Shown piece by piece: positions 17,808 through 28,650 of a stretch of DNA of 64,000 bases. Position 1 is the first letter of the stretch; the number at the start of each line of letters is the position of its first letter. Origin of the DNA: Vibrio gazogenes (GTDB taxonomy: Bacteria > Pseudomonadota > Gammaproteobacteria > Enterobacterales > Vibrionaceae); assembly GCF_023920225.1 (NCBI RefSeq), contig NZ_CP092587.1:372001-436000 (forward strand). Reading direction: 5' to 3'. The translations under genes were made by a program, and so were the position numbers. Under the pieces are notes generated by a model. That model had not been told where the DNA came from. It made no database searches and saw only the letters and a list, made by a program, of their open reading frames with translations.

Positions 17808-18533
17808 TCATAGACGGAATTGTTCTCCGAGATAAACCTGTTTGACCTGTTCGTTATTGAGAACTTCTTGAGGTGTTCCTTCTGCGATTAGGTTTCCTTG
17901 GCTTACGATATAGGCTTTTTCACAAACATCCAAGGTTTCCCTGACATTATGGTCAGTAATCAAAACGCCGAGTCCCCGATCCCGGAGGTGTTCAATAATC
18001 TTTTTGATATCAATGACTGAAATGGGGTCAACTCCGGCAAACGGTTCATCCAACAAAATGAATTGTGGGTTGGCAGCCAAGGCGCGAGCGATTTCTACGC
18101 GGCGTCGTTCACCACCGGAGAGAGCCATACCTGCACTATAGCGAATGTGTCCGATATGGAATTCGTCCAGCAAGTCTTCGAGTTTGTCCTGACGCTCCTC
18201 GCGTGACATTTTCTCCCGTGTTTGCAACACCGCCATGATGTTGTCTTCAACGGAAAGTTTACGAAAAATAGAAGCCTCTTGTGGCAGGTAACCGATGCCC
18301 ATGCGAGAGCGCTGGTGCATGGGCAGCACACTGATGTCTTGGTCATCAATTTGGATCGAACCTTCATCGCGGGCGACGAGGCCGACAATCATGTAAAACG
18401 ATGTTGTCTTGCCTGCACCGTTTGGACCAAGTAAGCCGACAATTTGTCCTGACTCGACCTGTAGACTGACATCAGAGACGACTTTTCTCTTTTTATAGCT
18501 TTTGGCTAAATGCTCTGCTTTTAGTATGGCCAT
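17808..18533 (-). CDS. lptB: LPS export ABC transporter ATPase LptB
   Basis: LptB powers extraction of lipopolysaccharide from the inner membrane by the LptB2FG complex. The 241-residue product has Walker [10 protein letters not shown] near residue 36, the Q-loop [10 protein letters not shown], the signature [15 protein letters not shown], and Walker [14 protein letters not shown]. It starts four bases after lptA. Its membrane partners lptF and lptG are present about 34 kb away at 52710-54885. Confidence 0.97.
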   Translation of the reverse strand: MAILKAEHLAKSYKKRKVVSDVSLQVESGQIVGLLGPNGAGKTTSFYMIVGLVARDEGSIQIDDQDISVLPMHQRSRMGIGYLPQEASIFRKLSVEDNIMAVLQTREKMSREERQDKLEDLLDEFHIGHIRYSAGMALSGGERRRVEIARALAANPQFILLDEPFAGVDPISVIDIKKIIEHLRDRGLGVLITDHNVRETLDVCEKAYIVSQGNLIAEGTPQEVLNNEQVKQVYLGEQFRL

Positions 18534-18536
18534 GGT

Positions 18537-19034
18537 TTATTCTTTATTTGTTGCCTGCGGTTGTAGGACTGTTGATACGCGCTCGTTTGAATTTCCGTCT
18601 GCAATAAGTTTTTGTGCAGAAATCTTATAACGGATTTTGGTACTCCGAATCACACTGTCATCTTGTGACAGCATTGCTTTATCTGTCATGGTCAATTGAT
18701 CCGCAGCCATTTGATAATTGAGTTTCTTAGCTTCGCCATAGAGGGTTTTCCCTTCATCGGTCAACTGAGAAAACGTGGCCAGATCACCGAACCCCTGAAT
18801 TGCCTCAATCTGTCCGTCTTGAGGATTTCGAGTCACGATTAATTTGTCAGCATGAATATTGATGCTTCCTTGTTTGAGGGTTACATTGCCCATAAACGTC
18901 ACCTGATTACTTTTTAAATCAAGTTGCTGACTATCCGAATCGATGTAGACCGGTTGTTCGGTATCTGTTGATAATGCCAAAGCGCCGCTTGAGATAAATA
19001 GACAAGCGAGCAAACTAAGGTGCGAGATTTTCAT
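18537..19034 (-). CDS. lptA: LPS transport periplasmic protein LptA
   Basis: LptA forms the periplasmic bridge that carries lipopolysaccharide from LptC to LptD. The 165-residue product has a Sec signal peptide (KISHLSLLACLFISSGALA) and a mature OstA-fold domain containing LKSNQVTFMGNVTLKQGSINIHADKL. I chose the ATG at 19034 because AGGG lies at a suitable distance and the signal peptide begins there; in-frame upstream starts at 19049 and 19079 lie inside lptC and lack good sites. The start overlaps the lptC stop, so the two are coupled. Confidence 0.93.
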   Translation of the reverse strand: MKISHLSLLACLFISSGALALSTDTEQPVYIDSDSQQLDLKSNQVTFMGNVTLKQGSINIHADKLIVTRNPQDGQIEAIQGFGDLATFSQLTDEGKTLYGEAKKLNYQMAADQLTMTDKAMLSQDDSVIRSTKIRYKISAQKLIADGNSNERVSTVLQPQATNKE

Positions 19035-19578
19035 ATCTACCCTGTACATGGTTATAAAGTAAGGCGCTATGATCGGCAAAATTGCCTTTCATCGCCTGAC
19101 CTTGTGTTTCAAATAGTGGACCTTTCAGTAAGACGGGTGTGTCTGTCCAAAAATCACGGTTATCCAATTGCATACTGAGTTTTGCTGTTTCGAGTGATTC
19201 AAAACTGGAATTCTCAAGTAAGTTTTTACCAATCACGTTGTCGTAAAGCGTTAATATTTTATTCTTTGTCAGAATTCCCCGTTGGGCCGTCACTTTCCAT
19301 TCAATGACCCGCCCATTGCGGTAAACCTGTAAAATCGGATGATCGAATATGGTGTTGCCGCTTTTGGCATAATAATCCAGATGCGTTGATGTGATGGTAT
19401 AACTTCTCACACCGTCTGCACCATACGAAATATTTGAAAGATGTTCGCCACTAAACATCGGTAGCTCCGTATTCGGCGCTACTTGTACATTCGCTTTTCT
19501 TTCATTATCGAGCAGGTAGTAAATTGACCAGCAGATAATGAAAAATAAGAGTATATAGATCGTACGAGCCAGACTCAT
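19015..19578 (-). CDS. lptC: LPS export inner-membrane protein LptC
   Basis: LptC is anchored in the inner membrane and passes lipopolysaccharide from LptB2FG to LptA. The 187-residue product has one N-terminal membrane helix (about residues 6-24, TIYILLFFIICWSIYYLL) and a periplasmic jelly-roll domain with SYGADGVRSYTITSTHLDYY and ILTLYDNVIGKNLL. The start overlaps the end of kdsC by four bases and the end overlaps lptA. Confidence 0.94.
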   Translation of the reverse strand: MSLARTIYILLFFIICWSIYYLLDNERKANVQVAPNTELPMFSGEHLSNISYGADGVRSYTITSTHLDYYAKSGNTIFDHPILQVYRNGRVIEWKVTAQRGILTKNKILTLYDNVIGKNLLENSSFESLETAKLSMQLDNRDFWTDTPVLLKGPLFETQGQAMKGNFADHSALLYNHVQGRYENLAP

Positions 19579-20132
19579 ATACTCAAACCTTTGTGCATTT
19601 CCAGCTCACCCCGGGACTGTAAGATTAAATCACAGAGTTCCCGTACAGCACCATGGCCGCCTGAAATTGTCGTGACGTAGTTTGCTCTTTTGACCAGTAA
19701 TGGATGACCGTCGGCAACACAAACTTTTAACGCAACTCGCTCCATAACTGGCCAATCAATCAAATCATCACCGATATAAGCGGTATGTTCCGGTAAGATC
19801 TGCGTTTTTTGACAAATGTCAGTGTATGCGCTCACTTTATCATCTTGCCCCTGATAAATCAGTGAAATCCCCAGAGCTTTCATTCGGCTTTCGACTATTT
19901 TTGAGTGTCTGCCGGTCACAACTGCAACTTCAATACCTGCATTCATCAGCGATTTTATGCCATAGCCATCTCGAGTATGAAAGGCTTTCAGCTCTTCCCC
20001 CTGATTACCTAAATAGATTCGGCCATCGGAAAAAACACCATCAACATCACAGATAAGTAATTGGATTCGGCTTGCTACTTCCCAAATAGATGACGTCACT
20101 GAGCCATAAAGTGTTTCAACCATACCTGTCAC
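19575..20132 (-). CDS. kdsC: 3-deoxy-D-manno-octulosonate 8-phosphate phosphatase KdsC
   Basis: KdsC removes the phosphate of Kdo-8-phosphate to give Kdo, the inner-core sugar of LPS. The 185-residue HAD-family product has the nucleophile motif CDVDGVFSDGRIY near residue 29, the VVTGRHSK motif II, and the YIGDDLIDWPVM motif IV. The chosen start is GTG at 20132, whose G is the last base of the kdsD stop codon. GGAG precedes it by about seven bases. ATG at 20123 is the alternative and would remove three residues. Confidence 0.93.
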   Translation of the reverse strand: MTGMVETLYGSVTSSIWEVASRIQLLICDVDGVFSDGRIYLGNQGEELKAFHTRDGYGIKSLMNAGIEVAVVTGRHSKIVESRMKALGISLIYQGQDDKVSAYTDICQKTQILPEHTAYIGDDLIDWPVMERVALKVCVADGHPLLVKRANYVTTISGGHGAVRELCDLILQSRGELEMHKGLSI

Positions 20133-21103
20133 TACATCACTCCTGCTTTGAGAAGGTCGTGCATATTGAGAGCACCGACCAGTTGGCCGTTTTCAATTAA
20201 CATCAAACCGTTGATTCGTTTTTCTTGCATTAAATTTAGCCCTTCAACGGCAAGAATATGAGGTGATGCAATGGTTGGGTTTTGGGTCATCACATCACAA
20301 ATTTTTGTACTGTGAATATCAATACGTTTGTCTAAAATTCGTCTGAGATCGCCATCGGTAAAAATACCGAGTAGTTTTTGTTGTTGATCAACCACGGCTG
20401 TCATGCCTAACCCTTTTTGGCTGATCTCCATCAAGGCATCACGAATCAAAGCATCAGGACTGACGAGAGGTAGTTGATTACCGGAATGCATAATGTCACC
20501 CAGTTTGAGTAACAATTTACGACCCAAGGCGCCTCCCGGATGTGAGAGTGCGAAGTCTTCCTGAGTGAATCCGCGCGCTTGTAAGAGCGTAATCGCAAGA
20601 GCATCGCCCATCACCAGCGTTGCAGTGGCACTGGATGTTGGTGCAAGCCCTAACGGACAAGCCTCTTCCGAGACGGAGACTTGTAAATGGATATCCGCAA
20701 GTTTAGCCATATTGGATTGCGGATTACCGGTCATACTGATGATGCGAATCGAGCGACGCTTTAATACCGGATACAGCGGCAGTATCTCTGATGATTCTCC
20801 CGAATAGGAGATTGCAATCACGATATCGCCATCAGAGATCATGCCAAGATCCCCGTGAGCGGCTTCGCCCGGATGAACGAAAAATGATGGTGTTCCGGTA
20901 CTCGCGAAGGTTGCAGCCATTTTTTTACCGATATGACCGGATTTGCCCATGCCCATGACAATGACTTTGCCCTGTGTATTACTCAGAATCATGTCGCAGG
21001 CTTGGCTGAAATGCTCATCAATATATTGTTCTATTTGTTGTAAGCATTTTATTTCTATATTTAAAACCTGTTTTGCCGACTGAGTGTAGTTCAGTTGTGA
21101 CAT
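20132..21103 (-). CDS. kdsD: Arabinose-5-phosphate isomerase KdsD
   Basis: KdsD converts ribulose-5-phosphate to arabinose-5-phosphate, the first step towards Kdo. The 323-residue product has a SIS domain (about residues 35-170, with KVIVMGMGKSGHIGKKMAAT and ISYSGESSEI) and two C-terminal CBS domains (LLGIFTDGDLRRIL and INGLMLIENGQLVGALNMHDLL). I chose the ATG at 21103 because GGAG lies just upstream; a TTG two codons earlier is possible. It is upstream of kdsC and downstream of yrbG, as in Escherichia coli. Confidence 0.95.
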   Translation of the reverse strand: MSQLNYTQSAKQVLNIEIKCLQQIEQYIDEHFSQACDMILSNTQGKVIVMGMGKSGHIGKKMAATFASTGTPSFFVHPGEAAHGDLGMISDGDIVIAISYSGESSEILPLYPVLKRRSIRIISMTGNPQSNMAKLADIHLQVSVSEEACPLGLAPTSSATATLVMGDALAITLLQARGFTQEDFALSHPGGALGRKLLLKLGDIMHSGNQLPLVSPDALIRDALMEISQKGLGMTAVVDQQQKLLGIFTDGDLRRILDKRIDIHSTKICDVMTQNPTIASPHILAVEGLNLMQEKRINGLMLIENGQLVGALNMHDLLKAGVM

Positions 21104-21124
21104 TCTCAACTCCGTTCTTTTTTA

Positions 21125-22090
21125 TTACGCGCCCATATTCATGAACAAATAAGTCTGATAAATAATAAATATAGCGAACAGAATAAATCCTTCGATTCTG
21201 TTGATGCTTCGTGATTTTCCTAATGCCATCAAGACCAGAAGCAGAGAAAGCCCCAACATGACCCAAAAGTCTCTTCCCATGGCATGTTCGCTGATAATTG
21301 AAGGATTCAGAATACCGGGGATACCCATCACCGCTAGAATGTTGAACACATTCGAACCGATAATATTCCCCACTGCCATATCATCTTCACCTTTCAATAC
21401 CCCAGCCAGTGAGGCGGCGAGTTCAGGCAGGCTGGTTCCAATTGCAATAATTGTCAGACCGATAACAAGATCACTCATACCAAAGTATTTGGCAATGATG
21501 ACGGCATTATCCACGAGAATCTCAGCAGACAGTGGTAATAGAATCAGACCGACAATGACCCAGAACAGCGCTATTTTACTATTGATACCTTCTGGTACTT
21601 CCGACTCTTGTTCAGCCAGAAGCCGATCTTTCTGATTGCTTTCACTGCGACTGATTTTGAGCATTGCCAGAATAAATATGGCAAACACCACAAATAGCAA
21701 GACGCCTTCGTAGAAACCAAGGTGTCCATCCCAAAGAATCACACCAGATAATAATGTGACTCCAATCATGAATGGAAGTTCTCTGCGTAGCAGTTCTGAG
21801 TTAATCGATAATGGTTTAATGAGAGCCGTTATACCTAGAATTAATGCGATGTTGGCAATATTCGAACCCAGAATATTACCAACAGCGGTATCGGTCTTGT
21901 TGGCGAGCGCTGCTGTTGCAGAAACCATCATCTCTGGCGCTGATGAGCCCATTGCAATGATCGTCATACCAATCACCAACGGTGAAATCCCAACATTGCG
22001 TGCCAGCGCTGCAGAGCCAAAAACCAACCGATCTGCACTCCATACCAGTAAGATGAGTCCGACAATCAATAAAGCAACAGCTGTAAGCAT
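21125..22090 (-). CDS. yrbG: YrbG-type calcium/sodium antiporter family protein
   Basis: The 321-residue inner-membrane protein belongs to the CaCA cation/Ca2+ exchanger superfamily. It has two inverted alpha repeats with the hallmark acidic motifs: GMTIIAMGSSAPEMMVSATAA in the first half and GLTIIAIGTSLPELAASLAG in the second, plus GNILGSNIANI and GNIIGSNVFNI. About ten membrane segments are present. I chose the ATG at 22090 (MLTAVALLIVG), because an upstream in-frame extension is polar and would precede the first helix. It heads the kds-lpt-rpoN series but may be separately transcribed. The physiological substrate is not fixed for this branch. Confidence 0.93.
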   Translation of the reverse strand: MLTAVALLIVGLILLVWSADRLVFGSAALARNVGISPLVIGMTIIAMGSSAPEMMVSATAALANKTDTAVGNILGSNIANIALILGITALIKPLSINSELLRRELPFMIGVTLLSGVILWDGHLGFYEGVLLFVVFAIFILAMLKISRSESNQKDRLLAEQESEVPEGINSKIALFWVIVGLILLPLSAEILVDNAVIIAKYFGMSDLVIGLTIIAIGTSLPELAASLAGVLKGEDDMAVGNIIGSNVFNILAVMGIPGILNPSIISEHAMGRDFWVMLGLSLLLVLMALGKSRSINRIEGFILFAIFIIYQTYLFMNMGA

Positions 22091-22635
22091 GTGTATTCCT
22101 AGTGGGTAAAGATAAAAATATTTAACCGTCGATTTTGACGTTTTGGTTTGCAAAAGAAAAGTGAAACCTATTCATTTATTCACCAAAAAATTGCAGATTT
22201 AGATTCATTTCTCTTTCTGAGTGAATTCAAAATGTTGTTCAGCAAATTATGTCAGTGACCGGATGGTATTCTCTATCTATATTTGTCGGACACCTGTAGG
22301 CGCCCTGACAAAGGAAGAGCATATTACCATCAAAATGGAAAATAGGGATGTCAAACTGGTGCGGGTTGTCTGTTTTTTCGACAGGGCGATGGGACGAGAT
22401 TTGATGCAATAAGATTTGATGCAATAAAGTAAGGCAATGATTCTTGCGCCAGTGATGGTATGATACAGCTCGTCTGGCGTGATGCTCAGCGTTGATGTTT
22501 TAAAGGCGTGATGAGGTCAGTTGCATCATGATGCAGTGCTTTAAATTTTTGAAATTATACTTATTATTGCATTTTTTGTTCATGATGCATGACGTCATGA
22601 ATAATTGAACATAGGAAAGGAACGATAGGCTGTGT
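22091..22635. other. Intergenic region between divergent yrbG and mlaF, with a 15-bp tandem duplication
   Basis: No convincing gene lies in this 545-base gap. It must hold the promoters of the two divergent operons. A perfect tandem duplication of the 15-mer AGATTTGATGCAATA occupies 22397-22426. Short frames present on both strands lack ribosome-binding sites and family resemblance. Confidence 0.6.
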
Positions 22636-23439
22636 ATGTCCGAGTCTGATCTGGTAACGATTAACAATCTGACGTTTTCTCGTGGTGACAGAAAGATTTT
22701 TGATGATGTGTCACTCCACGTCCCTCAGGGAAAGGTCACCGCGATTATGGGGCCTTCAGGTATTGGGAAAACAACTTTGCTCCGTTTGATTGGCGGGCAA
22801 CTGCTGCCTGAATCCGGAGAAATCTGGTTTGATGGTGTAAATATCCCGGCTTTGGGGCGCAGCAAGCTTTATCAGGCACGCAAGAAAATGAGTATGCTAT
22901 TTCAGTCCGGTGCGTTATTTACCGATCTGGATGTGTACGAAAATGTGGCATTCCCGCTACGCGAGCATACCGAGCTGAGTGAAACATTCATTCGTACGTT
23001 GGTATTGCTCAAGTTGGAAGCGGTCGGTTTACGAGGTGCAGCGCATCTGATGCCGAGTGAGTTATCTGGTGGGATGGCACGTCGTGCCGCACTTGCTCGG
23101 TCAATTGCACTGGATCCCGAGTTGATTATGTTTGACGAGCCATTCGTCGGACAGGATCCAATGACCATGGGCGTATTGGTTGAATTGATTCGTCATCTGA
23201 ATCAGGCTTTGGGGATCACATCGATTGTTGTCTCTCACGATGTTCCGGAAGTGATGAGTATTGCGGATTGGGTATATATTCTCGCCGACGGGAAAGTCAT
23301 TGCCAAAGGTTCACCCGAATCATTGAGACAGAACAATGATCCCCGGGTCAGACAGTTTTTACAGGGTGAAGCTGACGGACCGGTTCCTTTCCGCTATCCT
23401 GCGCCATCACTTGAGAAGGACCTATTTCATGTTGGCTAG
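22636..23439 (+). CDS. mlaF: Mla phospholipid transport system, ATPase MlaF
   Basis: MlaF drives the MlaFEDB inner-membrane complex that moves phospholipids between the inner membrane and MlaC, keeping outer-membrane asymmetry. The 267-residue product has Walker [11 protein letters not shown]-loop [13 protein letters not shown], signature [14 protein letters not shown] and Walker [14 protein letters not shown]. It starts the operon, is divergent from yrbG, and overlaps mlaE by 11 bases. Confidence 0.96.
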   Translation: MSESDLVTINNLTFSRGDRKIFDDVSLHVPQGKVTAIMGPSGIGKTTLLRLIGGQLLPESGEIWFDGVNIPALGRSKLYQARKKMSMLFQSGALFTDLDVYENVAFPLREHTELSETFIRTLVLLKLEAVGLRGAAHLMPSELSGGMARRAALARSIALDPELIMFDEPFVGQDPMTMGVLVELIRHLNQALGITSIVVSHDVPEVMSIADWVYILADGKVIAKGSPESLRQNNDPRVRQFLQGEADGPVPFRYPAPSLEKDLFHVG

Positions 23440-24220
23440 TTTTATTCAGTTTGCCGTTCACACCGGGCGGAGAACATTTGATATCTGTGAAGCATTTGGT
23501 CGTGCGACATTTATGTTGCTTGGTGCGTTACTGAGCCGGCCTCACCCAGTGAAGAACTTTCCGCTGCTCGTCAAGCAAATCTATAGTGTCGGTGTGCTAT
23601 CCATGGCTATTATCATTGTGTCGGGATTGTTTATCGGCATGGTTGTGAGTTTGCAGGGGTATGTCATTCTGGTCGATTATGGGGCAGAAGGTAGTTTGGG
23701 AACACTGGTTTCTCTATCGTTATTACGCGAATTAGGGCCGGTTGTGACCGCCTTGTTATTTGCCGGACGAGCAGGTTCGGCCCTGACGGCTGAAATTGGG
23801 TTAATGAAAGCCACCGAGCAGTTGTCGAGTCTTGAAATGATGGCTGTTGATCCATTGAAGCGCGTTATCGCACCTCGGTTTTGGGCTGGTGTGATTTCAA
23901 TGCCAGTCTTGGCGATGATCTTTATGGCTGTCGGTATCTGGGGTGGACAATTGGTTGGTGTGGACTGGAAAGGGATTGACGATGGGAGTTTCTGGTCAAC
24001 CATTCAGGCAACCGTCGAGTTGGGTCATGATATTGGTAACAGTATGGTGAAATGCTTTGCGTTTGCTTTTACCGTCGTATGGATTGCTCTGTTTAATGGG
24101 TATGATGCGATGCCGACCTCTGAAGGTATCAGTCGAGCGACAACAAAAACAGTGGTCTATTCGTCTCTCGCTGTTTTAGGTCTTGATTTTGTTTTAACTG
24201 CACTGATGTTTGGGAACTAA
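23429..24220 (+). CDS. mlaE: Mla phospholipid transport system, permease MlaE
   Basis: MlaE is the transmembrane permease of the Mla complex. The 263-residue product is mainly hydrophobic, with the MlaE-family segments [42 protein letters not shown] and [20 protein letters not shown] chose the ATG at 23429, preceded by GAGAAGGA; a longer frame begins inside mlaF. It overlaps the end of mlaF, which supports coupling. Confidence 0.95.
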   Translation: MLASFIQFAVHTGRRTFDICEAFGRATFMLLGALLSRPHPVKNFPLLVKQIYSVGVLSMAIIIVSGLFIGMVVSLQGYVILVDYGAEGSLGTLVSLSLLRELGPVVTALLFAGRAGSALTAEIGLMKATEQLSSLEMMAVDPLKRVIAPRFWAGVISMPVLAMIFMAVGIWGGQLVGVDWKGIDDGSFWSTIQATVELGHDIGNSMVKCFAFAFTVVWIALFNGYDAMPTSEGISRATTKTVVYSSLAVLGLDFVLTALMFGN

Positions 24221-24222
24221 AC

Positions 24223-24732
24223 ATGCAACAAACACGAAAAATAGAATTTTGGGTGGGCACTTTCGTTATTGCCGGAATTTGCGCAATTTTGGTGATGATT
24301 TTTCAAGTCGCTGATGTAAAAGGTCTGGGAGCGGATGATACTTACCAACTGACCGCAGAGTTTGACAATATTGGCAGTTTGAAAATCCGTTCTCCTGTTA
24401 AGGTCGGCGGTGTGGTTATCGGTCGGGTGTCTGACATCAGTTTGGATCCACAGTCATTGAAGCCGATGGTAAAATTATCAATCAGCAGTCAATATAAAGA
24501 ATTTCCCGCGACGTCTAGTCTGCAGATTTTGACATCCGGGTTGATTGGTGAACAGTATATTAGTTTAGTACCCGGATTTGTCTGGGGAGATGAAACCGAG
24601 TTGCTGGGTAATGGCGATAAGGTTGAAGATACGAAGTCTGCATTAGTGCTGGAAAATCTGATCGGGCAATTCCTCTATCGGAGTGGTAATTCCGGTAATG
24701 ATAATAAAAATCAGGCAGGTACGAAGGAGTAA
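24223..24732 (+). CDS. mlaD: Mla system substrate-binding protein MlaD (MCE domain)
   Basis: MlaD forms a hexameric ring anchored to the inner membrane that channels phospholipid to and from MlaC. The 169-residue product has an N-terminal anchor (FWVGTFVIAGICAILVMIF) and one MCE domain about residues 38-118 (AEFDNIGSLKIRSPVKVGGVVIG and LTSGLIGEQYISLVPG). It is two bases downstream of mlaE. Confidence 0.95.
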   Translation: MQQTRKIEFWVGTFVIAGICAILVMIFQVADVKGLGADDTYQLTAEFDNIGSLKIRSPVKVGGVVIGRVSDISLDPQSLKPMVKLSISSQYKEFPATSSLQILTSGLIGEQYISLVPGFVWGDETELLGNGDKVEDTKSALVLENLIGQFLYRSGNSGNDNKNQAGTKE

Positions 24733-24735
24733 GGG

Positions 24736-25374
24736 ATGTTAATGCGCTATATGATGTTACTGGTGGTTTTGTTCTGTTCTATGACCAGTCAGGCGGAAAC
24801 CATTGATATGCACAATCCTTATCAGATGATGAAGCAAGTGTCAGAAAAGACGTTTCAGCGTTTGAAATCCGAACAAGGTAAAATTCATCAGGATCCGAAC
24901 TACCTGAAAGTGATCGTCAAAGATGAACTGATGCCTTATGTCAACTACCAGTACGCGGCACTAAAACTGTTAGGTCCTTACTTGAAGGGTGCTAAAAGAG
25001 ATGATGTACTGGCATTTATCGATGCGTTTCAAGGATATCTCATTAGTAGTTATGCGCAGGTTTTAACGCAATACAGTGATCAAGACATTCAATTCGGACC
25101 GGCGCCGAAGATTGATGCAACAGACCGGATTACGACCGTGATGGTCAACATTATCGATACACCGAATCCTGATATTAAACTTGAATTTAAACTGAGAAAA
25201 TCGAAGGCGGGCGAATGGCAGGCTTTCGATATGATAGCTGAAGGTATCAGTATGCTATCTAGTAAACGCTCGGAGTGGAGTGGTAAAATTAATAACGATG
25301 GTATATTAGCTGTGGCAAATGAATTGAAAGATCTCTCTCAGCAACCCATAACAATTGAGAAGAAAAAGTCATGA
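24736..25374 (+). CDS. mlaC: Mla periplasmic phospholipid shuttle MlaC
   Basis: MlaC carries phospholipids across the periplasm between the outer-membrane MlaA-OmpC complex and MlaFEDB. The 212-residue product has a Sec signal peptide (MLLVVLFCSMTSQA) and the family segments NPYQMMKQVSEKTFQRLK, KDELMPYVNYQYAALKLLG and WQAFDMIAEGISML. AAGGAGTAAGGG precedes the ATG. MlaA lies elsewhere. The end overlaps mlaB by four bases. Confidence 0.94.
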   Translation: MLMRYMMLLVVLFCSMTSQAETIDMHNPYQMMKQVSEKTFQRLKSEQGKIHQDPNYLKVIVKDELMPYVNYQYAALKLLGPYLKGAKRDDVLAFIDAFQGYLISSYAQVLTQYSDQDIQFGPAPKIDATDRITTVMVNIIDTPNPDIKLEFKLRKSKAGEWQAFDMIAEGISMLSSKRSEWSGKINNDGILAVANELKDLSQQPITIEKKKS

Positions 25375-25679
25375 CACATCCGCAGTGGCATCCGCTTGAG
25401 CAGGGTAAGATTGAGTTAAGTGGGGCGCTGGATCGGGAAACTGTCCCCGGACTGTGGCAGTTTCTGCAGCAGTGGCAGCCAACTGATGAGCAAATCATGC
25501 TTTCACTTGAAAATGTGGTACGGGTCGATTCCGCAGGCATGGTATTGCTGATCCACCTAATAGAACATGCAAAAAAACGAAACTGTCATATAATGCTCAG
25601 TTTCGTGCCAGAGCAACTTCACATGTTATTTCAGTTAAGTAACGTTGAGTCGCTCGTAACAAACCATATTTCAGAATAA
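25371..25679 (+). CDS. mlaB: Mla system STAS-domain protein MlaB
   Basis: MlaB is a cytoplasmic STAS-domain subunit that binds MlaF and is needed for assembly and activity of the complex. The 102-residue product shows the STAS pattern: an N-terminal beta region (GKIELSGALDRETVPGLW) and the core VVRVDSAGMVLLIHLI with the conserved serine. It overlaps mlaC by an ATGA. Confidence 0.93.
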   Translation: MTHPQWHPLEQGKIELSGALDRETVPGLWQFLQQWQPTDEQIMLSLENVVRVDSAGMVLLIHLIEHAKKRNCHIMLSFVPEQLHMLFQLSNVESLVTNHISE

Positions 25680-25696
25680 GTAATTAGGGGTAGATA

Positions 25697-25951
25697 GTGG
25701 ATAGTGCACAAGTACAAGAGATTTTAGATGAGGCACTTCATCTTCACGAAATCCATGTTAAAGGGGAAGGCAGCCATTTTGAAGTGATCGCAGTTGATGA
25801 GTGCTTTGATGGCGTGAGCCGAGTGAAGAAACAGCAGATCATCTATACCCCCTTAATGACATATATTCAGCGTAATGAAATTCATGCCGTTTCCATCAAA
25901 GCCTACACCCCGGCAGAGTGGGAACGCGATAAAAAACTGATGTCTTTGTAA
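25697..25951 (+). CDS. ibaG: BolA-family protein IbaG
   Basis: IbaG is a small BolA-like protein that works with monothiol glutaredoxin in iron-sulfur handling and acid response. The 84-residue product has the family motifs [20 protein letters not shown], the [13 protein letters not shown] helix and [13 protein letters not shown]. The start is GTG at 25697, preceded by AGGGG. It lies between mlaB and murA as in other gammaproteobacteria. Confidence 0.93.
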   Translation: MDSAQVQEILDEALHLHEIHVKGEGSHFEVIAVDECFDGVSRVKKQQIIYTPLMTYIQRNEIHAVSIKAYTPAEWERDKKLMSL

Positions 25952-25957
25952 GGTTGA

Positions 25958-27226
<1,269 letters not shown>

Positions 27227-27242
27227 TCAATATGTTGGACTG

Positions 27243-27271
27243 AGTCGAAACCGTCGTGTTTCGGCTTTTTT
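27243..27271 (+). terminator. Rho-independent terminator of the mla-murA operon
   Basis: A 9-bp stem (AGTCGAAAC, 27243-27251, with GTTTCGGCT, 27258-27266, one G-T pair) is followed by a run of T to 27271. Confidence 0.85.
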
Positions 27272-27319
27272 ATTGTATGGAGCTGCCCGTATGGAGGGGA
27301 GCTCTTGTAGGAGAACAGA

Positions 27320-28063
27320 ATGATTGCACTATTACGTGTATTAGCTGTCGTGATATTTGCGCTATTCATGTTTGTCTTCGGATGCGGTTACTGTTTGTTG
27401 AGTCCCCGTAATCCGAAGCATGTTTATACATTTGGGCGGTTGTTTGCTCGAATGTCCCGGATTTTCGGAGTTAAGCTTGAGTTACGTTTGCCGGAGAATG
27501 CTCTTCAGCAGACGCAAAGTATCTATATCGCTAATCATCAGAGTAACTGGGATATGTTTACCGTTTCTGCGGCTGTGACACCGAGAGTGGTTACGGTTGG
27601 GAAGAAAAGTCTGGTATGGCTTCCTTTCTTTGGGCAGCTCTATTGGCTGACGGGCAACATCTTGATTGATCGCGCCAATAAAGCAAAAGCGAAAGGTACG
27701 ATTGATCAGGTGGTCGATAGTGTCAAAAACAATCGTGTTTCTGTGTGGATGTTTCCGGAAGGGACACGCTCTCGTGGACGTGGATTATTGCCTTTTAAAG
27801 TCGGTGCATTTCATGCGGCAATTGCTGCGGGTGTGCCGGTTGTACCGATTGTGTGTAGTTCAACCAATCATCTGAAATTAAACCGCTGGAATAACGGCCA
27901 TGTGATTGTTGAGATGATGGCACCGATTTCGACGGAAGGCATGCAAAAAGAAGATGTGCGTCGCTTGGCTAAGGAATCTCATCGAGTGATGAAAGAGAAA
28001 CTTGAGTTATTGGATCAAGAAGTCTCTGTTTTAAATCAAGGCCGAGGATCAGTGACGAACTGA
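27320..28063 (+). CDS. plsC: 1-acyl-sn-glycerol-3-phosphate acyltransferase
   Basis: PlsC acylates lysophosphatidic acid at position 2 to give phosphatidic acid, the precursor of membrane phospholipids. The 247-residue membrane-associated protein has an N-terminal hydrophobic helix, the catalytic NHQSNWD (H73 to D78), and the substrate-binding FPEGTRSRGRG near residue 143. The length matches Escherichia coli PlsC. It is flanked by terminators on both sides, so it is probably transcribed alone. Confidence 0.93.
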   Translation: MIALLRVLAVVIFALFMFVFGCGYCLLSPRNPKHVYTFGRLFARMSRIFGVKLELRLPENALQQTQSIYIANHQSNWDMFTVSAAVTPRVVTVGKKSLVWLPFFGQLYWLTGNILIDRANKAKAKGTIDQVVDSVKNNRVSVWMFPEGTRSRGRGLLPFKVGAFHAAIAAGVPVVPIVCSSTNHLKLNRWNNGHVIVEMMAPISTEGMQKEDVRRLAKESHRVMKEKLELLDQEVSVLNQGRGSVTN

Positions 28064-28091
28064 TACGAACGACGCGTTTATCTTAGTGATG

Positions 28092-28121
28092 AAAAAGGTT
28101 GATATTGCTATCAACCTTTTT
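28092..28121. terminator. Bidirectional terminator between plsC and ridA
   Basis: A perfect 13-bp stem (28092-28104 with 28109-28121) and a TTGC loop have A/T tails on both sides. It serves convergent plsC and ridA. Confidence 0.9.
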
Positions 28122-28177
28122 CTTTTTCGATGTAGGCGTATCAGTCTATTCAACCAAACCAGATACACTAAATCGGC

Positions 28178-28564
28178 TTAACGCACAGCGATAGCTTCAA
28201 TTTCAATTCCAACATCTTTGGGTAAACGTGCGACTTCAACGCAAGACCGAGCCGGATAGTTTGCAACGTCATGTTCATCGAAAAACTTGCCATAGACTTC
28301 ATTGACGGTTGCAAAGTCACCCAGATCTTTGACAAAAACTGTCATCTTCACAATATTGGCCACCGTTAAACCAGTCGACTCAATAATTGCTTTGACGTTT
28401 TCCAGAGACTGGCGAGCTTGTGCTGCAATCTCGACCGGTACTTCGCCTGTCACCGGGTTTACCGGGATTTGTCCGGATGTCATGATGAGATTACCCAAAT
28501 CAACACCTTGAACGTAGGGGCCGATAGCTGCTGGCGCTGATTCCGTATGAATTACTTTTGTCAT
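28178..28564 (-). CDS. ridA: Enamine/imine deaminase RidA
   Basis: RidA hydrolyses reactive enamine and imine intermediates released by PLP enzymes such as threonine dehydratase. The 128-residue product carries the family segments PAAIGPYVQGV, MTSGQIPVNPVTGEVP and the catalytic-arginine region YPARSCVEVARLPKDV, with normal length. It lies directly downstream of pyrI, which is the usual pyrB-pyrI-ridA order in this lineage. Confidence 0.96.
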   Translation of the reverse strand: MTKVIHTESAPAAIGPYVQGVDLGNLIMTSGQIPVNPVTGEVPVEIAAQARQSLENVKAIIESTGLTVANIVKMTVFVKDLGDFATVNEVYGKFFDEHDVANYPARSCVEVARLPKDVGIEIEAIAVR

Positions 28565-28650
28565 TGTTTTCTATCCATTACATGTTGCTTCAGAAAGGTC
28601 AGTTTGCCTTGATTCAGAGTTGAGGTAAAGCCTCAATCGCTGGCGTAGGA

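Noticed and set aside
22221..22412. A 63-codon plus-strand frame before mlaF
   Set aside because: It has no ribosome-binding site and no family resemblance, and an equally long antisense frame covers it.
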